The notes under the pieces were generated by a model, which made no database searches, was not told the origin of the DNA, and was given only the letters and a program-made list of their open reading frames with translations. From contig NW_014040356.1 in the NCBI RefSeq assembly GCF_001186125.1, positions 62,973 to 116,016 on the forward strand: a stretch of 53,044 bases of DNA, in the 5' to 3' direction. This DNA comes from Sphaeroforma arctica JP610. Lineage: Eukaryota; Opisthokonta; Ichthyosporea; Ichthyophonida. Positions 30,993-40,485 of this stretch are shown one piece after another (positions within the stretch are counted from its first letter, which is position 1; each line of letters starts with the position of its first letter). Both the position numbers and the translations under genes were made by a program.

Positions 30993-31430
30993 ATGTCTGT
31001 GTTGATTCCGCCTAAGATACTTCTAATACAGGCAAACCAGCACATACCGAGTGCATCCGTGGGGGGGGGTACCTTCGGTCTGTTCATGGACCCCATCCGA
31101 AACTCTGATCGTACCGACAACGTGCTGTACTACGATGTTACCCTCAAAGGAATCGTGTACGGTGCACTACTCAACGAGACAACCGATGGAGCCTCGTGTA
31201 GTTCGTGCATGCCGCTGGACGTTCTCAACAACCAGTACGGTCACGGGGTGAGATTGTGCCTTCAGCCAAGGTCGCATGCATCGGCTGCAACTACGGAAAC
31301 AGCGGATCGTCGTCATCGGATCTTTAAGCCTCGTACTTTTCTTCGGGCGCAGAGGTCGCCAAGTCAATCACGGTGTTCGGTGCAATTGCGTTGGTCCTTG
31401 TGATGGCCGCCATGGCCATGTTCTAGATTT
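30993..31430 (+). other. Unidentified coding-like segment, partly related to the LINE C-terminus
   Basis: Open stretch from 30993. LIPPKILLIQANQHIPSASV is close to LVPPVILLIQASQHIPNSS of LINE copy 2 (22723-22785), and further on TDNVLYYDVTLKGIVYGALL resembles TDNLVLLGISYSAL. DNA identity is clear for about 58 bases (31006-31063) and then fades. Toward the end a hydrophobic stretch (FGAIALVLVMAAMAMF, about 31376-31424) looks like a membrane anchor. It is either a LINE-related fossil or a gene whose relative was carried by the LINE. Confidence 0.35.
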
Positions 31431-32089
31431 GGTTTTGGACGAGCTAACTAGCTAAAGAGCAAAATCGAGGCCTTTTCGTTGAATAAAAGTCGATTTCAAA
31501 AAAAACAAAAAACAAGTGTTAAACATTTTGAATAGAATAGAAACGATCTGGGTCATAGTTTTACTTTTCGTATCGCTCGCTGTTGGGATAATCATTACAG
31601 TAGTATTGTTGACTAGCAGTAACACTGTAGACACGCACGTGCCACAAATGGAGGGTGGCTACTCTGACAATGATCCTATAGTAGACGATTTCGACGACTT
31701 TGTGCCGCCAAGTTCGGGGCCATGAAATTCGGTGGCGGCAATTGCGTTGGTCCTTGTGATGGCCGCCATGGCCATGTTCTAGATTTGGGTTTGGACGAGC
31801 TAGCTAGCTAAAGAGCAAAATCGAGGCCTTTTCGTTGAATAAAAGTCGATTTCAAAAAAAAACCAAAGTGTTAAACATTTTGAATAGAATAGAAACGATC
31901 TGGGTCATAGTTTTACTTTTCGTATCGCTCGCTGTTGGGATAATCATTACAGTAGTATTGTTGACTAGCAGTAACACTGTAGACATGCACGTGCCACAAA
32001 TGGAGGGTGGCTACTCTGACAATGATCCTATAGTAGACGATTTCGACGACTTTGTGTCGCCAAGTTCAGGGCCATGGAATTCGGTGGCG
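31382..32089 (+). repeat. 356-base tandem duplication
   Basis: Two nearly identical head-to-tail copies (31382-31737 and 31738-about 32089), both starting GCAATTGCGTTGGTCC. Each contains the segment encoding the single membrane helix and the acidic tail (YSDNDPIVDDFDDFV). Differences are few, so this is younger than the large inverted duplication. The copies are followed by unique coding sequence only on the right. Confidence 0.9.
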
Positions 32090-32308
32090 GTGCAGAATCG
32101 TACGGTGACCGATACTATGCCCATGAGTGGACTGACAAAGGGGGGCAGGCTGCACTACATTCGCCTGTACGCCGATAATTGCTACAATGGAACTGACGTG
32201 ACGTTTGATAAGCTCGACAAGGACTTTGAAAATCTGGAGCCGGGTGTGAATGCAATTGTGTGCCTATACTTTGTGGACGGTCCGGACCGGAACAAGACGT
32301 CCTCGTAG
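31835..32308 (+). CDS. Single-pass membrane protein, N-terminal part (accessory/virus-like block)
   Basis: About 157 codons. A short basic N-terminus (NKSRFQKKTK) precedes a 21-residue hydrophobic helix (WVIVLLFVSLAVGIIITVVL), then an acidic stalk, then a globular part with GGRLHYIRLYADNCYNGTDV and EPGVNAIVCLYFVDGPDRN. This topology suggests a type II membrane protein. The globular part resembles the start of DUF4874 proteins (RLY...L..L......N.I..LYF) and is followed by the two related frames downstream. Context is the unexplained core between the large inverted arms. Treated as a fossil-like block. Confidence 0.4.
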   Translation: MNKSRFQKKTKVLNILNRIETIWVIVLLFVSLAVGIIITVVLLTSSNTVDMHVPQMEGGYSDNDPIVDDFDDFVSPSSGPWNSVAVQNRTVTDTMPMSGLTKGGRLHYIRLYADNCYNGTDVTFDKLDKDFENLEPGVNAIVCLYFVDGPDRNKTSS

Positions 32309-32356
32309 GCGACAACAGGGGATGAAAAGGGCACAAACGACTGGAGCGACCCCAAC

Positions 32357-32695
32357 ATGATGGAAATGGTGCCAGAACTGTTTGAAAATCTGACTACGCA
32401 TTTGCGCGCCGAAAAGAGGTGGCTGCAGCTGGGGTTTGGGTTCTGGAGCAATTTCCACGTGTCTAGAATTACCATGAAGCCGGGCGTGAACTTTCCCACC
32501 GCGGAGCAGATCGACACGCTGTTTAGTATTGTCAAGGCCCACCGAGGTACGCTGCAGGTCGCGGTGAGTGTTGGGGTCGGGGATGACGAGTACCAACTGA
32601 ACGACAGTTTCCGAGCGGACACAGGGGGTACGATTCCGCGTACGAAACCAAGCTGTACAATGGGTGCAATTACGACGAGCGCGTGTATACGATGA
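32357..32695 (+). CDS. DUF4874-like middle segment
   Basis: 112-codon open stretch: ELFENLTTHLRAEKRWLQLG, then FGFWSNFHVSRITMKPGVNF. A helix-rich segment leading to GFGFW...SR is like the GF-G-WGEW region of DUF4874 proteins, a family associated with DUF4832 and thought to be glycosidase-like. Weak by-eye resemblance. It belongs with 31835-32308 and 32683-33108. Confidence 0.35.
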   Translation: MMEMVPELFENLTTHLRAEKRWLQLGFGFWSNFHVSRITMKPGVNFPTAEQIDTLFSIVKAHRGTLQVAVSVGVGDDEYQLNDSFRADTGGTIPRTKPSCTMGAITTSACIR

Positions 32696-33108
32696 AGGGC
32701 GGTGAGTTCTCAAACGGCGAGGGTACACTGGACTCAATTATGGACATGACGAAACAGCTGATGAAGAAACGGGCGATGCACTACATTATGCCAAACGGGA
32801 CTTCGGAAATCATGTCGTCTAGTAGTAGCAAGGTCCAAGAACTTTCGGCGTATATGGGCTACCGCCTTAAGGTCGCGTCCGTGGACACGATTAGCGATGG
32901 ATACACGCGACTGATGGTTACGAATGTTGGGATTGGGCCGACGCTGTACGACCTCAATGTTGTGCACGAGAATGTCACGTTTGAGCCGGCCCTAGTCCGA
33001 CTAAATCCGGGGGCGAGCAGGTATGTGTATGGTAAGATTATTGTGGGTGACAATGCGTCGTTTGAGGCGGAGGGGTCAAGATATTTGGGAGGCGTCAAGC
33101 TCTTATAA
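32683..33108 (+). CDS. DUF4832-like C-terminal segment
   Basis: 141-codon open stretch. KGGEFSNGEGTLDSIMDMTK, then MHYIMPNGTSEIM, then YMGYRLKVASVDTISDGYTR and LMVTNVGIGPTLYDLNVV. An LGYR-like motif followed by a beta domain with NVG...LYDL is the pattern of DUF4832. It ends with LGGVKLL at 33108. Several N-x-T/S sites fit an extracellular or lumenal domain. The assignment is tentative. Confidence 0.4.
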   Translation: MYTMKGGEFSNGEGTLDSIMDMTKQLMKKRAMHYIMPNGTSEIMSSSSSKVQELSAYMGYRLKVASVDTISDGYTRLMVTNVGIGPTLYDLNVVHENVTFEPALVRLNPGASRYVYGKIIVGDNASFEAEGSRYLGGVKLL

Positions 33109-33139
33109 CCTCAATAATCGAACCATGCAGTAAATACTG

Positions 33140-33206
33140 TGGCTGAGCGATTACTGTTTTATCGTAAACGCGATTACTGTTTTATCGTAATGTAAACTTC
33201 GATGTA
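33140..33206 (+). repeat. Short direct repeats before the MITE
   Basis: GCGATTACTGTTTTATCGTAA occurs twice in a row (about 33147 and 33169, the first differing slightly in its ending), followed by an extra partial copy of the MITE start (TGTAAACTTCGATG at 33191-33204). This suggests replication slippage or an earlier insertion attempt at the same spot. Confidence 0.7.
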
Positions 33207-33569
33207 TGTAAACTTCGATGGAAATTACTAGGTTTCAAACTATATTAAACTAAAATACAATTTAGTTTGAAACCTAGTAATTTCCATCGAAGTTTACACA
33301 TTTTTCAGTTAATGTATTAACGTGACTTACGTTATTATGTCTATCTACAAATTAGGCATGTGGTCATGAACACTTAGTACTTCTAGTGAAAATTATTCAA
33401 CAAAGAACAGCTAGAGGTACGCCTTGTGTGATTGAGGATATTTAGGCTCTTAACAAGAGGCAGTCCCGATCATTTTCTTACACAAGCTACCACTGCTAAA
33501 TCCTAACTGACTAAATTGTATTTTAGTTTAATATAGTTTGAAACCTAGTAATTTCCATCGAAGTTTACA
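33207..33569. mobile_element. MITE with perfect 60-base inverted ends
   Basis: Left end 33207-33266 and right end 33510-33569 are exact reverse complements over 60 bases, starting TGTAAACTTCGATGG. Immediately inside the left end (33265-33299) a 34-base reverse complement of its outer part occurs again, so 33207-33299 alone can fold into a 34-base-pair hairpin with a loop of about 24. GTA flanks both sides (33204-33206, 33570-33572), a possible 3-base target duplication. There is no coding capacity. Perfect ends imply recent activity or strong homogenisation. Confidence 0.8.
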
Positions 33570-33591
33570 GTAGGGGGACGTAGGGGGGATA

Positions 33592-33924
33592 TTGTTTAGC
33601 AGGAAGTTACAAAAACAAAAAATCGAAAAGCGTTCGGGGTTACAGAAAGCCTTATTGTTTAACATGTCAACAACAATGGAGCACCCTACTACTGATGAAT
33701 CTTGGTGCATCGTCGAGAACTGTCCAGCACAGATCGATACCGAGGCCAATGATATCATAGGGATTTCTTCAATCCACGTCGTTGGAGATCGGACAGTGGC
33801 AGGTACATTCTTGATAGGTGTTGCGAATACACAGACGGTCTACAATTCTATTCCAAATGAATACCGGGTGAAAATCAATATCAACAGCACTGGTTTGTTT
33901 ACATCGACACTACGGGAATCATGA
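33592..33924 (+). CDS. Unknown ORF (core block)
   Basis: 110 codons; the first plausible ATG gives MSTTMEHPTTDESWCIVENC at 33664. It continues ANDIIGISSIHVVGDRTVAG and TFLIGVANTQTVYN, a beta-rich composition without a signal peptide. No family recognised. The next frame (33921) starts four bases before its stop, a tight overlap typical of compact virus-like genomes. Confidence 0.4.
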   Translation: MFSRKLQKQKIEKRSGLQKALLFNMSTTMEHPTTDESWCIVENCPAQIDTEANDIIGISSIHVVGDRTVAGTFLIGVANTQTVYNSIPNEYRVKININSTGLFTSTLRES

Positions 33925-34181
33925 TGTATCTCATGTCCTCGACCACATATATCCAGTGGACCATGAACATTGGCACAGCCTACTCCACAAGTGACGTTGC
34001 GAAGATCCGGGATCTCGTAAAGCCGGTGCTTCAGGCGACTCTGGGGTCCAGAGGCATCTCAACGATTGATAGTGGCATCATGTCTACAAGTATGGCAACA
34101 TCCACCGCCGAATGGTCGAACATAGTGTCTCATTCAAAGATGCGGATCTTAAATATGCCGTGTACATTGTGTTACACATGA
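33921..34181 (+). CDS. Unknown ORF (core block)
   Basis: 86 codons, overlapping the previous stop by four bases. It contains MMYLMSSTTYIQWTMNIGTA and VAKIRDLVKPVLQATLGSRG. It is overlapped by the next frame at 34112. The family is unknown. Belongs to the same tight cluster. Confidence 0.4.
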   Translation: MMYLMSSTTYIQWTMNIGTAYSTSDVAKIRDLVKPVLQATLGSRGISTIDSGIMSTSMATSTAEWSNIVSHSKMRILNMPCTLCYT

Positions 34182-34582
34182 CCAGTACAGCGGAGCGGGC
34201 AGTCTCCTCGCTGATCAGTAGTCACTCGGCAGCGACAAGGTTTGCGATGAACAAGTACCGTGAGATTTTCTCCGTACCTGCCGCTATGGCAAAGTCCCTG
34301 CTTGACGAGATTGTCCAAACCTGTCACCAGGTCTCGGCTGGTGGATTCGTGGAGGAGCAGCGGCTGGCGGCTGAGTTGGAAAGAATTAAAGAAGTATCAT
34401 CGTGGACAACAAGTTGCATGAGAAGACGCGAGCCACGGTCGGCCCTACGTGCTTCAGAAGAAGCACGTAAGGCTGCGGAGGATGTACGCTTAGACCTGAG
34501 CCAGAGACTCGCATCGTCACAAGCGCAGCTCATTGAGCTTGCCATGCTGGCCCCGGCTCGCAAGCGGGTTAAAAACTACTAA
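34112..34582 (+). CDS. Coiled-coil protein with basic tail, unknown (core block)
   Basis: 156 codons. A helical region with FVEEQRLAAELERIKEVSSW and ALRASEEARKAAEDVRLDLS forms a probable coiled coil. The end APARKRVKNY is a short basic tail that could be nuclear-targeting. No family recognised. Last frame of the core block; A/T-rich repeats follow. Confidence 0.4.
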   Translation: MVEHSVSFKDADLKYAVYIVLHMTSTAERAVSSLISSHSAATRFAMNKYREIFSVPAAMAKSLLDEIVQTCHQVSAGGFVEEQRLAAELERIKEVSSWTTSCMRRREPRSALRASEEARKAAEDVRLDLSQRLASSQAQLIELAMLAPARKRVKNY

Positions 34583-34589
34583 AAGGGAT

Positions 34590-34905
34590 TTTTGAAACAA
34601 TTTTTTGAAGTCAAATTTTGATCCTCAGTCTCTGGTCAAGTTTCCGGGGCTTAGAATTTGAAACAGGTTTTGAAACAGTTTTTGAAACAGTTTTTGAAGC
34701 AATATTTTGAAGTCAAATTTTGATCCTCAGTCTCTGGTCAAGCTTCCGGGGCTCAGAATTTGAAACAGTTTTTGAAACAGTTTTTGAAGCAATTTTTCAA
34801 AGTCAAATTTTGATCCTCAGTTCCCGGGGCTCAGAATTTGAAATATTTTTCGAAGAAATTTGTTTTGAAACAGTTTTTCAAGAAAGTCTGCATAAAAATA
34901 TGGTA
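34590..34905 (+). repeat. Tandem repeats of TTTGAAACAGTTTTTGAA
   Basis: About three units of 80-120 bases, each with AAATTTTGATCCTCAG, TTCCGGGGCTYAGAATTTG and one to three copies of TTTTGAAACAGTTTTTGAA. The repeat starts right after the stop of the previous ORF. Non-coding minisatellite. Confidence 0.85.
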
Positions 34906-35211
34906 GTTTCCAGTTTGGTAAAAAATATATGGCATTTTCGCGTTTGAAAAAAAGAAGGGGTTTTTTTACGTCAAAACAAGGCAGATCCGACCAAAGCATG
35001 CCGGATCACGATGAATCGTAGCAAAGTAACAGCCTCAATTTTGGCCTTCAAACCGACTAGTCTCTCCGAGTCTCGGTGTCACCGCTTTATACGTACACCA
35101 TAATCCACACCACGATCAACAAGGTGCATGCCACTTCTCTTCACATAGCATGCACAATCTTGTTTCAGCTTTGGGTACGATAGTTGTTTTGCACTTGGTG
35201 CAACTAAAGTC

Positions 35212-35588
35212 TGGAAGTCGTGGCACTCCTGTAATTGCTGAAGGAGGTCAGGGCCAATGGGTGGCAGTTTCGGGCCTACCAGGATGTGTCGAATCAGTTG
35301 TTGGATGCAGGTAAAGTGGCTGGTAGTGAACTTGTGGCTACCTGGGCAGACAGGGCAGAGACAGCCGTCGGTGCGGTAGTCGAGCATTCTGAACATGTAC
35401 GTATTCGTTACAATCATAGCAAAGAGCCGGATTGGTGTAGACTCGAAAGCGATTGAAGCTGTCGTGTCTGGCTGTGTCTCGGTTTGAGGTTGGCGGTTTA
35501 CCCATAACAGTTGGTAGTAGTATTGGCGCCGGGCCATTGCCGCGATCTCCTTGTTGGACCAACGTTTTGTTGAGTTCTTCCTGACATA
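35212..35588 (-). mobile_element. LINE internal fragment
   Basis: Reverse-complement match to 22182-22556 of LINE copy 2: QYYYQLL, then NTYMFRMLDYRTDGCLCPVC and SHKFTTSHFTCIQQLIRHIL, including the Cys/His cluster. It lacks both the RT part and the 3' end, so it is not a simple 5' truncation. It may have been cut by later rearrangement. The adjacent 35060-35211 is unrelated to the LINE. Confidence 0.85.
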
Positions 35589-36204
35589 GTGAGATAGAAA
35601 TTTACTAATAAAGGCCCATAACTTAATAAGTTAATCAACTATTTGAAATTGAAGAACTAAACTTTATTTAATATTTGCCTTGAAATGTATAATAAATTTT
35701 TGATGTGAAAAGTGAAAATATGGTTTGAGCGGATCCAAGATAATTTGTTGTCTACGATATGTAAAACCTAGCCTAGATTGTGAAAAACCCAGTTTGGCAT
35801 ATTCCATAGATGAGTCATGTTTAGGCAGGCTCAATACTACAGGCTACAGGCCTACAGCCCCTACTTCTTATTCTTCTTTCTCAGTGACCTAATTTTACAA
35901 ATGTCGCTTTCACAGTCCCCGCGGCGTCCCAGCCGTATTTTATCAAAATATCCATCTGGGTAAAGCTCAAAATTCTTTTTCTATCTACGAAAAATAAGAA
36001 GAGCAAAAAGAAACAACAGGAAATTATAAAATAAAAAAAGTTAAAACGAAAATGGAAAATCCAGCAACAAGAATGCAGATCGGGAGATCCAAGATCCATG
36101 TGTGGATATAAAATTCGGATCATCGAACACTGTTCTTTTTCAAAAGAATTGTTTAAAAAGATAAAAACATCCCACTAATACTATATATTGGTTTTGTTTT
36201 AAAT
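35589..36204. other. No recognisable gene; AT-rich
   Basis: AT-rich spacer with homopolymer runs and no convincing ORF. It ends at about 36205, where homology with the left arm begins. Confidence 0.5.
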
Positions 36205-39200
36205 TTAAATACATGTCGAATGGAGCCAGTATTTTGCACTGAAATAGAGCCTAATGGCCGTGCATGTATGAATATTGGGTCTTGAGCCCTTTACTGTAAC
36301 ACATACCAGTTTTGTCCACTCCGATTATTGATCAAATTGTTGCTGAAAACGGGTGCTGGACAATAATCGAGGTTGTTCCGTACATCTAAAAAAAGATGCT
36401 AAAAATTTAATAAAAATTTGCACGACAAGCATTTTGGAATTCCGACAGACATAGGTATAAAATAATAATATAAAAAAGATGTTTTCTATGTAGTGTTTTA
36501 TTGGTTTGTTTTTAGTGCTTTTAGAAAAAGAGTGAAGGCGGTGTGACCGTGTGTCATGTGACCCGTGCCACGTGCGACGGTGACTATGAGTGTGAGCCTG
36601 TGATGAGGCTTAAATAATTCAGACTTCCAAAGTTCCAAGGGCTATGCCGGGATTGCCCGCAAAGGTTTTAAAAAAAGTTCGAAAATGAAAAAAAAAATGC
36701 CGTACATATGTACAACGTATTTATTTAAATATATTTGTTTTAAAAATACATAGAGCTGTCCGCTATAGAAATGAAAAGAATATAAGTATACAACTATAGC
36801 CTAATTAGGGAAGTTAATTTAAAAATAATAGCGCAACTATAATTAGTAATTAAATGCGTGCTACATTGATACTGTTACTCTCTAAATAGCTCTGACTCTA
36901 CTAGTAGATTCGCCCAATGTAGTCTAAGCGACTCCTCGAGACTTCGAGAGTACTACTGTTCATATAAAACCCTTAAGTTTTGGCTTTTGCATGGCCTTCT
37001 AGAGAAAAAAGAGTTTTGCTTTTTCAAAACTATCAAGTTTCAAATGTCGACTTTCGAATTCATTCCCTGAGATGCTCAGATACTCGCGTCTCACCTCTCG
37101 CGGCAGTCTTAGACAGCGCTATTCTCATTTATAAAAAAAAAAGATCTTTTCGTAATTTTGTTTGATAAAAAAGAAAAGAAAAAAGAAGATGTCTCGAGTT
37201 CTCGACTCTCCGCCTCTCCAGCTCTCCAGCCTCCGCTCTCGACGACTCCAGACTCGTCCGTCGCTACTCGACTTATCATAACTCTAGAAGAGGAAGAGAG
37301 CTAAATCTACTGAATACTTTATTCTAGAGAGTAGCATATGCTGACCACAGCCACCGCCGAAAAGCCTTCTCATTTATTATTATTGTTGAATGTTGGAGCC
37401 TAAAATCTAAAAAGGCTACCAGTATTTTTCAATCTGTGAAATGGCCGATGGCACGGCCGATGGCATGGCCCAGGGCTCCTGAGCCTAATTAAGCTCAATG
37501 CGTTAAAAGCCGTAACTTTTATTTTGCCTCGCATAAACATTAAAGTTGTAACCTTTATTTCACAATAGTACACTCAAATATGTTAGGTGCATTTTCCAGG
37601 TCACTCAGGTGACAGTCGTCACAAATGAAACGCGCAATCTCTTTTGATTGCCTATTATCAATTTCGTGACCTAAAATTTTCAACGATCGGACAGTTTATT
37701 GAGTGTAGTTTACAAAATAGCTTTGTAGTTGATTTGTCCTAAATAGAAGTTATACCTTTTTTAAAAAAAATCAAAAAGTCAACATTAAAGTTGGACCTTT
37801 ATATTTCGTACCCCTATAACTTATTGAGCTTAGCCTTGAGCCCCTGGGGGCTGAGGCCTGAATGACGGAGCCCTGAGGCTAACCTCATATCGTTATAAAT
37901 AAGTTGCAACGCAAAGAAATGATCCGTTAAACGTTAAAGATCAAACATTTACTTCCATTTCAGTGTCCCGTCTATAGCCGTAGGCCATATTTCAGGTCAG
38001 GCAATAGTCATATTATCAAATACACACCAGTATAAATACGTTGCAACGTTAAAAAATAATCTGTTAAATGTTGAAAAGTCAACTTTTAAATATTTTTGCC
38101 GATGTGAGGTGAGGCCTGAGGCCTGAAGGCATGGCCCTGATGGCTTATGATGGGCGATAGGCGATAGCGGCTGCCGGCTGGTGCTGGGGACAGTGAGGAC
38201 TCGGGGAGTGGCGACTGGCGAGTGGCTGACTGCCGACTGGGCCTCATATTTAAGTGTAAAGTCAAAAACAAAAACAGTTATATTTTGGTAATTGAAAAAA
38301 TTATAGAAAAACATATCAGGCTATGGAGCGTTAGCGAGACAGCGACTCAGCGGATTGTTTTATTTCATACATATGTAAATATGTACTAAATACATGCATA
38401 TTGTTAAATATGTACTAAATACATACATATTGTTTTTTTTTGTAAACAAAACAAACCAACAAAAACAAAAACGACAACAAAATTAATTCTGCGCGACAGA
38501 ACTTCAGATTTCAGAAGTGTGAGACTATTTTACTTTTTTTATACAAAATAATTTCAGTCTACATACACTTGTGTAGGGATAATACTTATTTATTATTTAT
38601 TTCAATACAATGGGTCTGGTGATGATATTTACTGGAAAAGAACATTTTGTATGTGAATAAATCTTTAATCCAAAATCGGCTTTCATCACGGGATTTGGAT
38701 TTGTGTGCAGAAGCCAAAACCGTCATATCATTATCGGCCATTTTTGGAACCGGCCATAATCTGACTTGGACTCTAAAAGTGTGTGCAATACTGCAAATAC
38801 ATACGAAATATATGCTCAATACGCTTGTAAGTAAACTGGTGTTTATTGCAGTCTTCTTGAATCACCGTCGGGTACCCGACGGTGAGAAGTATGGTGAATT
38901 CTGCCAAGATTCTATTTCACTCTCTGGTGTATAATCTTGGTCCTCTGTTACTGTTGTAAATCTATTATCTGGACCGCGTAGAGAGTGCCTTTCACCACTG
39001 CCACCAGTCAGATGTTGCGCTCTCTTTGATGGGGACGACTTGGTTGCGTGTGTTGCACTGCCTAGGAGATGTGTATGTAAGTGACAACGAGGTGTAATTT
39101 TGTGTTTATCATTTATTCCACACACTTATTTACACTTTTCAACAGGATGGGAAAACAATTTCGAAAATCGGATGACATCACGAGTCTTAGAAATGGGCGA

Positions 39201-39281
39201 GTATGTCGATTTCTGCCCTCAAAAGTCCAAAATTCGTTCTGCAAGGTAAGTTCCAGGGCACTGACAAAAGTAGATTTCGAA
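36205..39281 (-). repeat. Right arm of the large inverted repeat
   Basis: Reverse-complement counterpart of 28119-30056. It is about 1.1 kb longer, mainly from about 650 extra bases at about 37470-38120 (with two copies of a RTTGCAACG-CAAAG/TTAAAA unit near 37910 and 38040) and about 280 bases at 38585-38860. AT-rich, with GAGTC- and GGCCTGAGG-rich stretches. Its outer end (39281) is about 1.2 kb upstream of the metalloprotease start, which ties the arm to that gene in the duplicated block. Confidence 0.85.
38862..38885. repeat. 24-base perfect palindrome at an arm-homology breakpoint
   Basis: TCACCGTCGGGT followed by its exact reverse complement. The left arm (about 28513-28528) has only the first 16 bases (TCACCGTCGGGTACCC) and then diverges. 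Homology between the arms is lost exactly at the palindrome, consistent with a break or hairpin-mediated deletion/insertion here. Confidence 0.85.
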
Positions 39282-40420
39282 ACAAGTACAAATCCAAAAA
39301 TGTGTCTGGGTGATCTTCTAAATCAGGTCGTGAGTATTTTCCATAATTTAACGTCCGAATCGGGTCACTATTAGTGTGTGCTGTGCCTAGCTGAAAAGTA
39401 GGGGCTATAGTTTCCTGTAAATATCATCTTTAAAGAAAAAGCGACTGCAAAATAGCAAAATGGGAAAACTTTCCTCATATTTTATAAATACTTTCAAATG
39501 TCGTGGCATCTCGTGGAGTCGTGGAATCTCGTGGAGTCGTGAACTCGTGAGTCGTGAACTCGTGAGTCGTGGAACTGTGATAAATTGATAATCACTGATC
39601 CTGTGAGCGTGGTTTTATCTATTTAAAAAAATAATAGAAGTAATATATATATTTTGTATGCAAAAAAAAGGTTTGTATGTAATACGTACTGTATGTATGT
39701 CAAAATGTACTTGTATCTAAAAAAACAAAAACATAGTAGTTTCTCTTTTGGTTTTGTTTGTTATCTTAAAAAAATGGAAAAGAAGAAAATTGGTTTAAAG
39801 ATTTTCTTAAAACAATAAGGAATTATAGAAATATAAAATATGTATCAAAAGCCGAAGCGCTGTTCAATTTCAGAAGACTACTTATGGCTTTGCCTTTTCA
39901 CATGGCCTTTCAAGGCTTTCAGTGTGATAAATTTCTAATGTTCTATTTTATGTATTAAAAAACAAATATGTACAGTACATATGTGGTATCACGTGTCTAG
40001 CCTTTTGTAGTGCTTTATTTTGTTAACAAAAATGAAAAGCCGCTCCATATCAAACACATATTTTATTAAAAAAATAACTATTTTGATTTTGCCTTCTAAA
40101 AAAGATTCTGTTTCATTCTGTTTATGTTGTTTGGTTTAAAAAAATAATTTCATAAATGATAAATATTTAGGCTTCTGCATCGCCTTCTCTTGATATTTAG
40201 ACATTCTGTGTAAATACTTTATTTTTGGTTTTTGTAAAGAAAAAATCGTATAATATTTGTAAAGCACAAAAAGAGCTGTCGTTCTGCTGTATGACTTTTA
40301 TGTTGCCAAAAAAACTTACAGCGCTTATAGCAGCAACTTTTATTGCTGTTGCCTGCAATCTGCATAGCCTTCTGAAAATTGAACACTGACATATTTTCAT
40401 CACACTGACATATTTTCATT
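39282..40420. other. Upstream region of the metalloprotease gene; AT-rich, no gene
   Basis: No convincing ORF. It contains a cluster of TCGTGGAGTCGTGRA / GTGAGTCGTGAACTC repeats (39500-39580), AT-rich microsatellite-like stretches, and a 20-base direct repeat (CACTGACATATTTTCAT, 40384-40421) next to the TATA-like box. Confidence 0.6.
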
Positions 40421-40428
40421 TATAAATG
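40421..40428 (+). promoter_or_regulatory. TATA-like box of the metalloprotease gene
   Basis: TATAAATG 58 bases before the ATG at 40486, directly after two copies of CACTGACATATTTTCAT. Position and sequence fit a core promoter with a short leader. Inference only. Confidence 0.4.
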
Positions 40429-40485
40429 GATGCATAGATACGCATCATCAGCACTATTCAGTATTCACACATTGTGAGCAAGAAA

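Noticed and set aside
32182-32737. Antisense ORFs of 146 and 157 codons opposite the core block
   Set aside because: They mirror GC-rich coding sequence on the plus strand, with low-complexity Arg/Pro/Ser content and no motif.
28119-39281. The two arms as terminal inverted repeats of one giant transposon
   Set aside because: Not excluded, but the host-gene fragments outside the left arm continue the same inverted order as the right side, and the arms have no defined ends or target repeats. An inverted duplication explains more.
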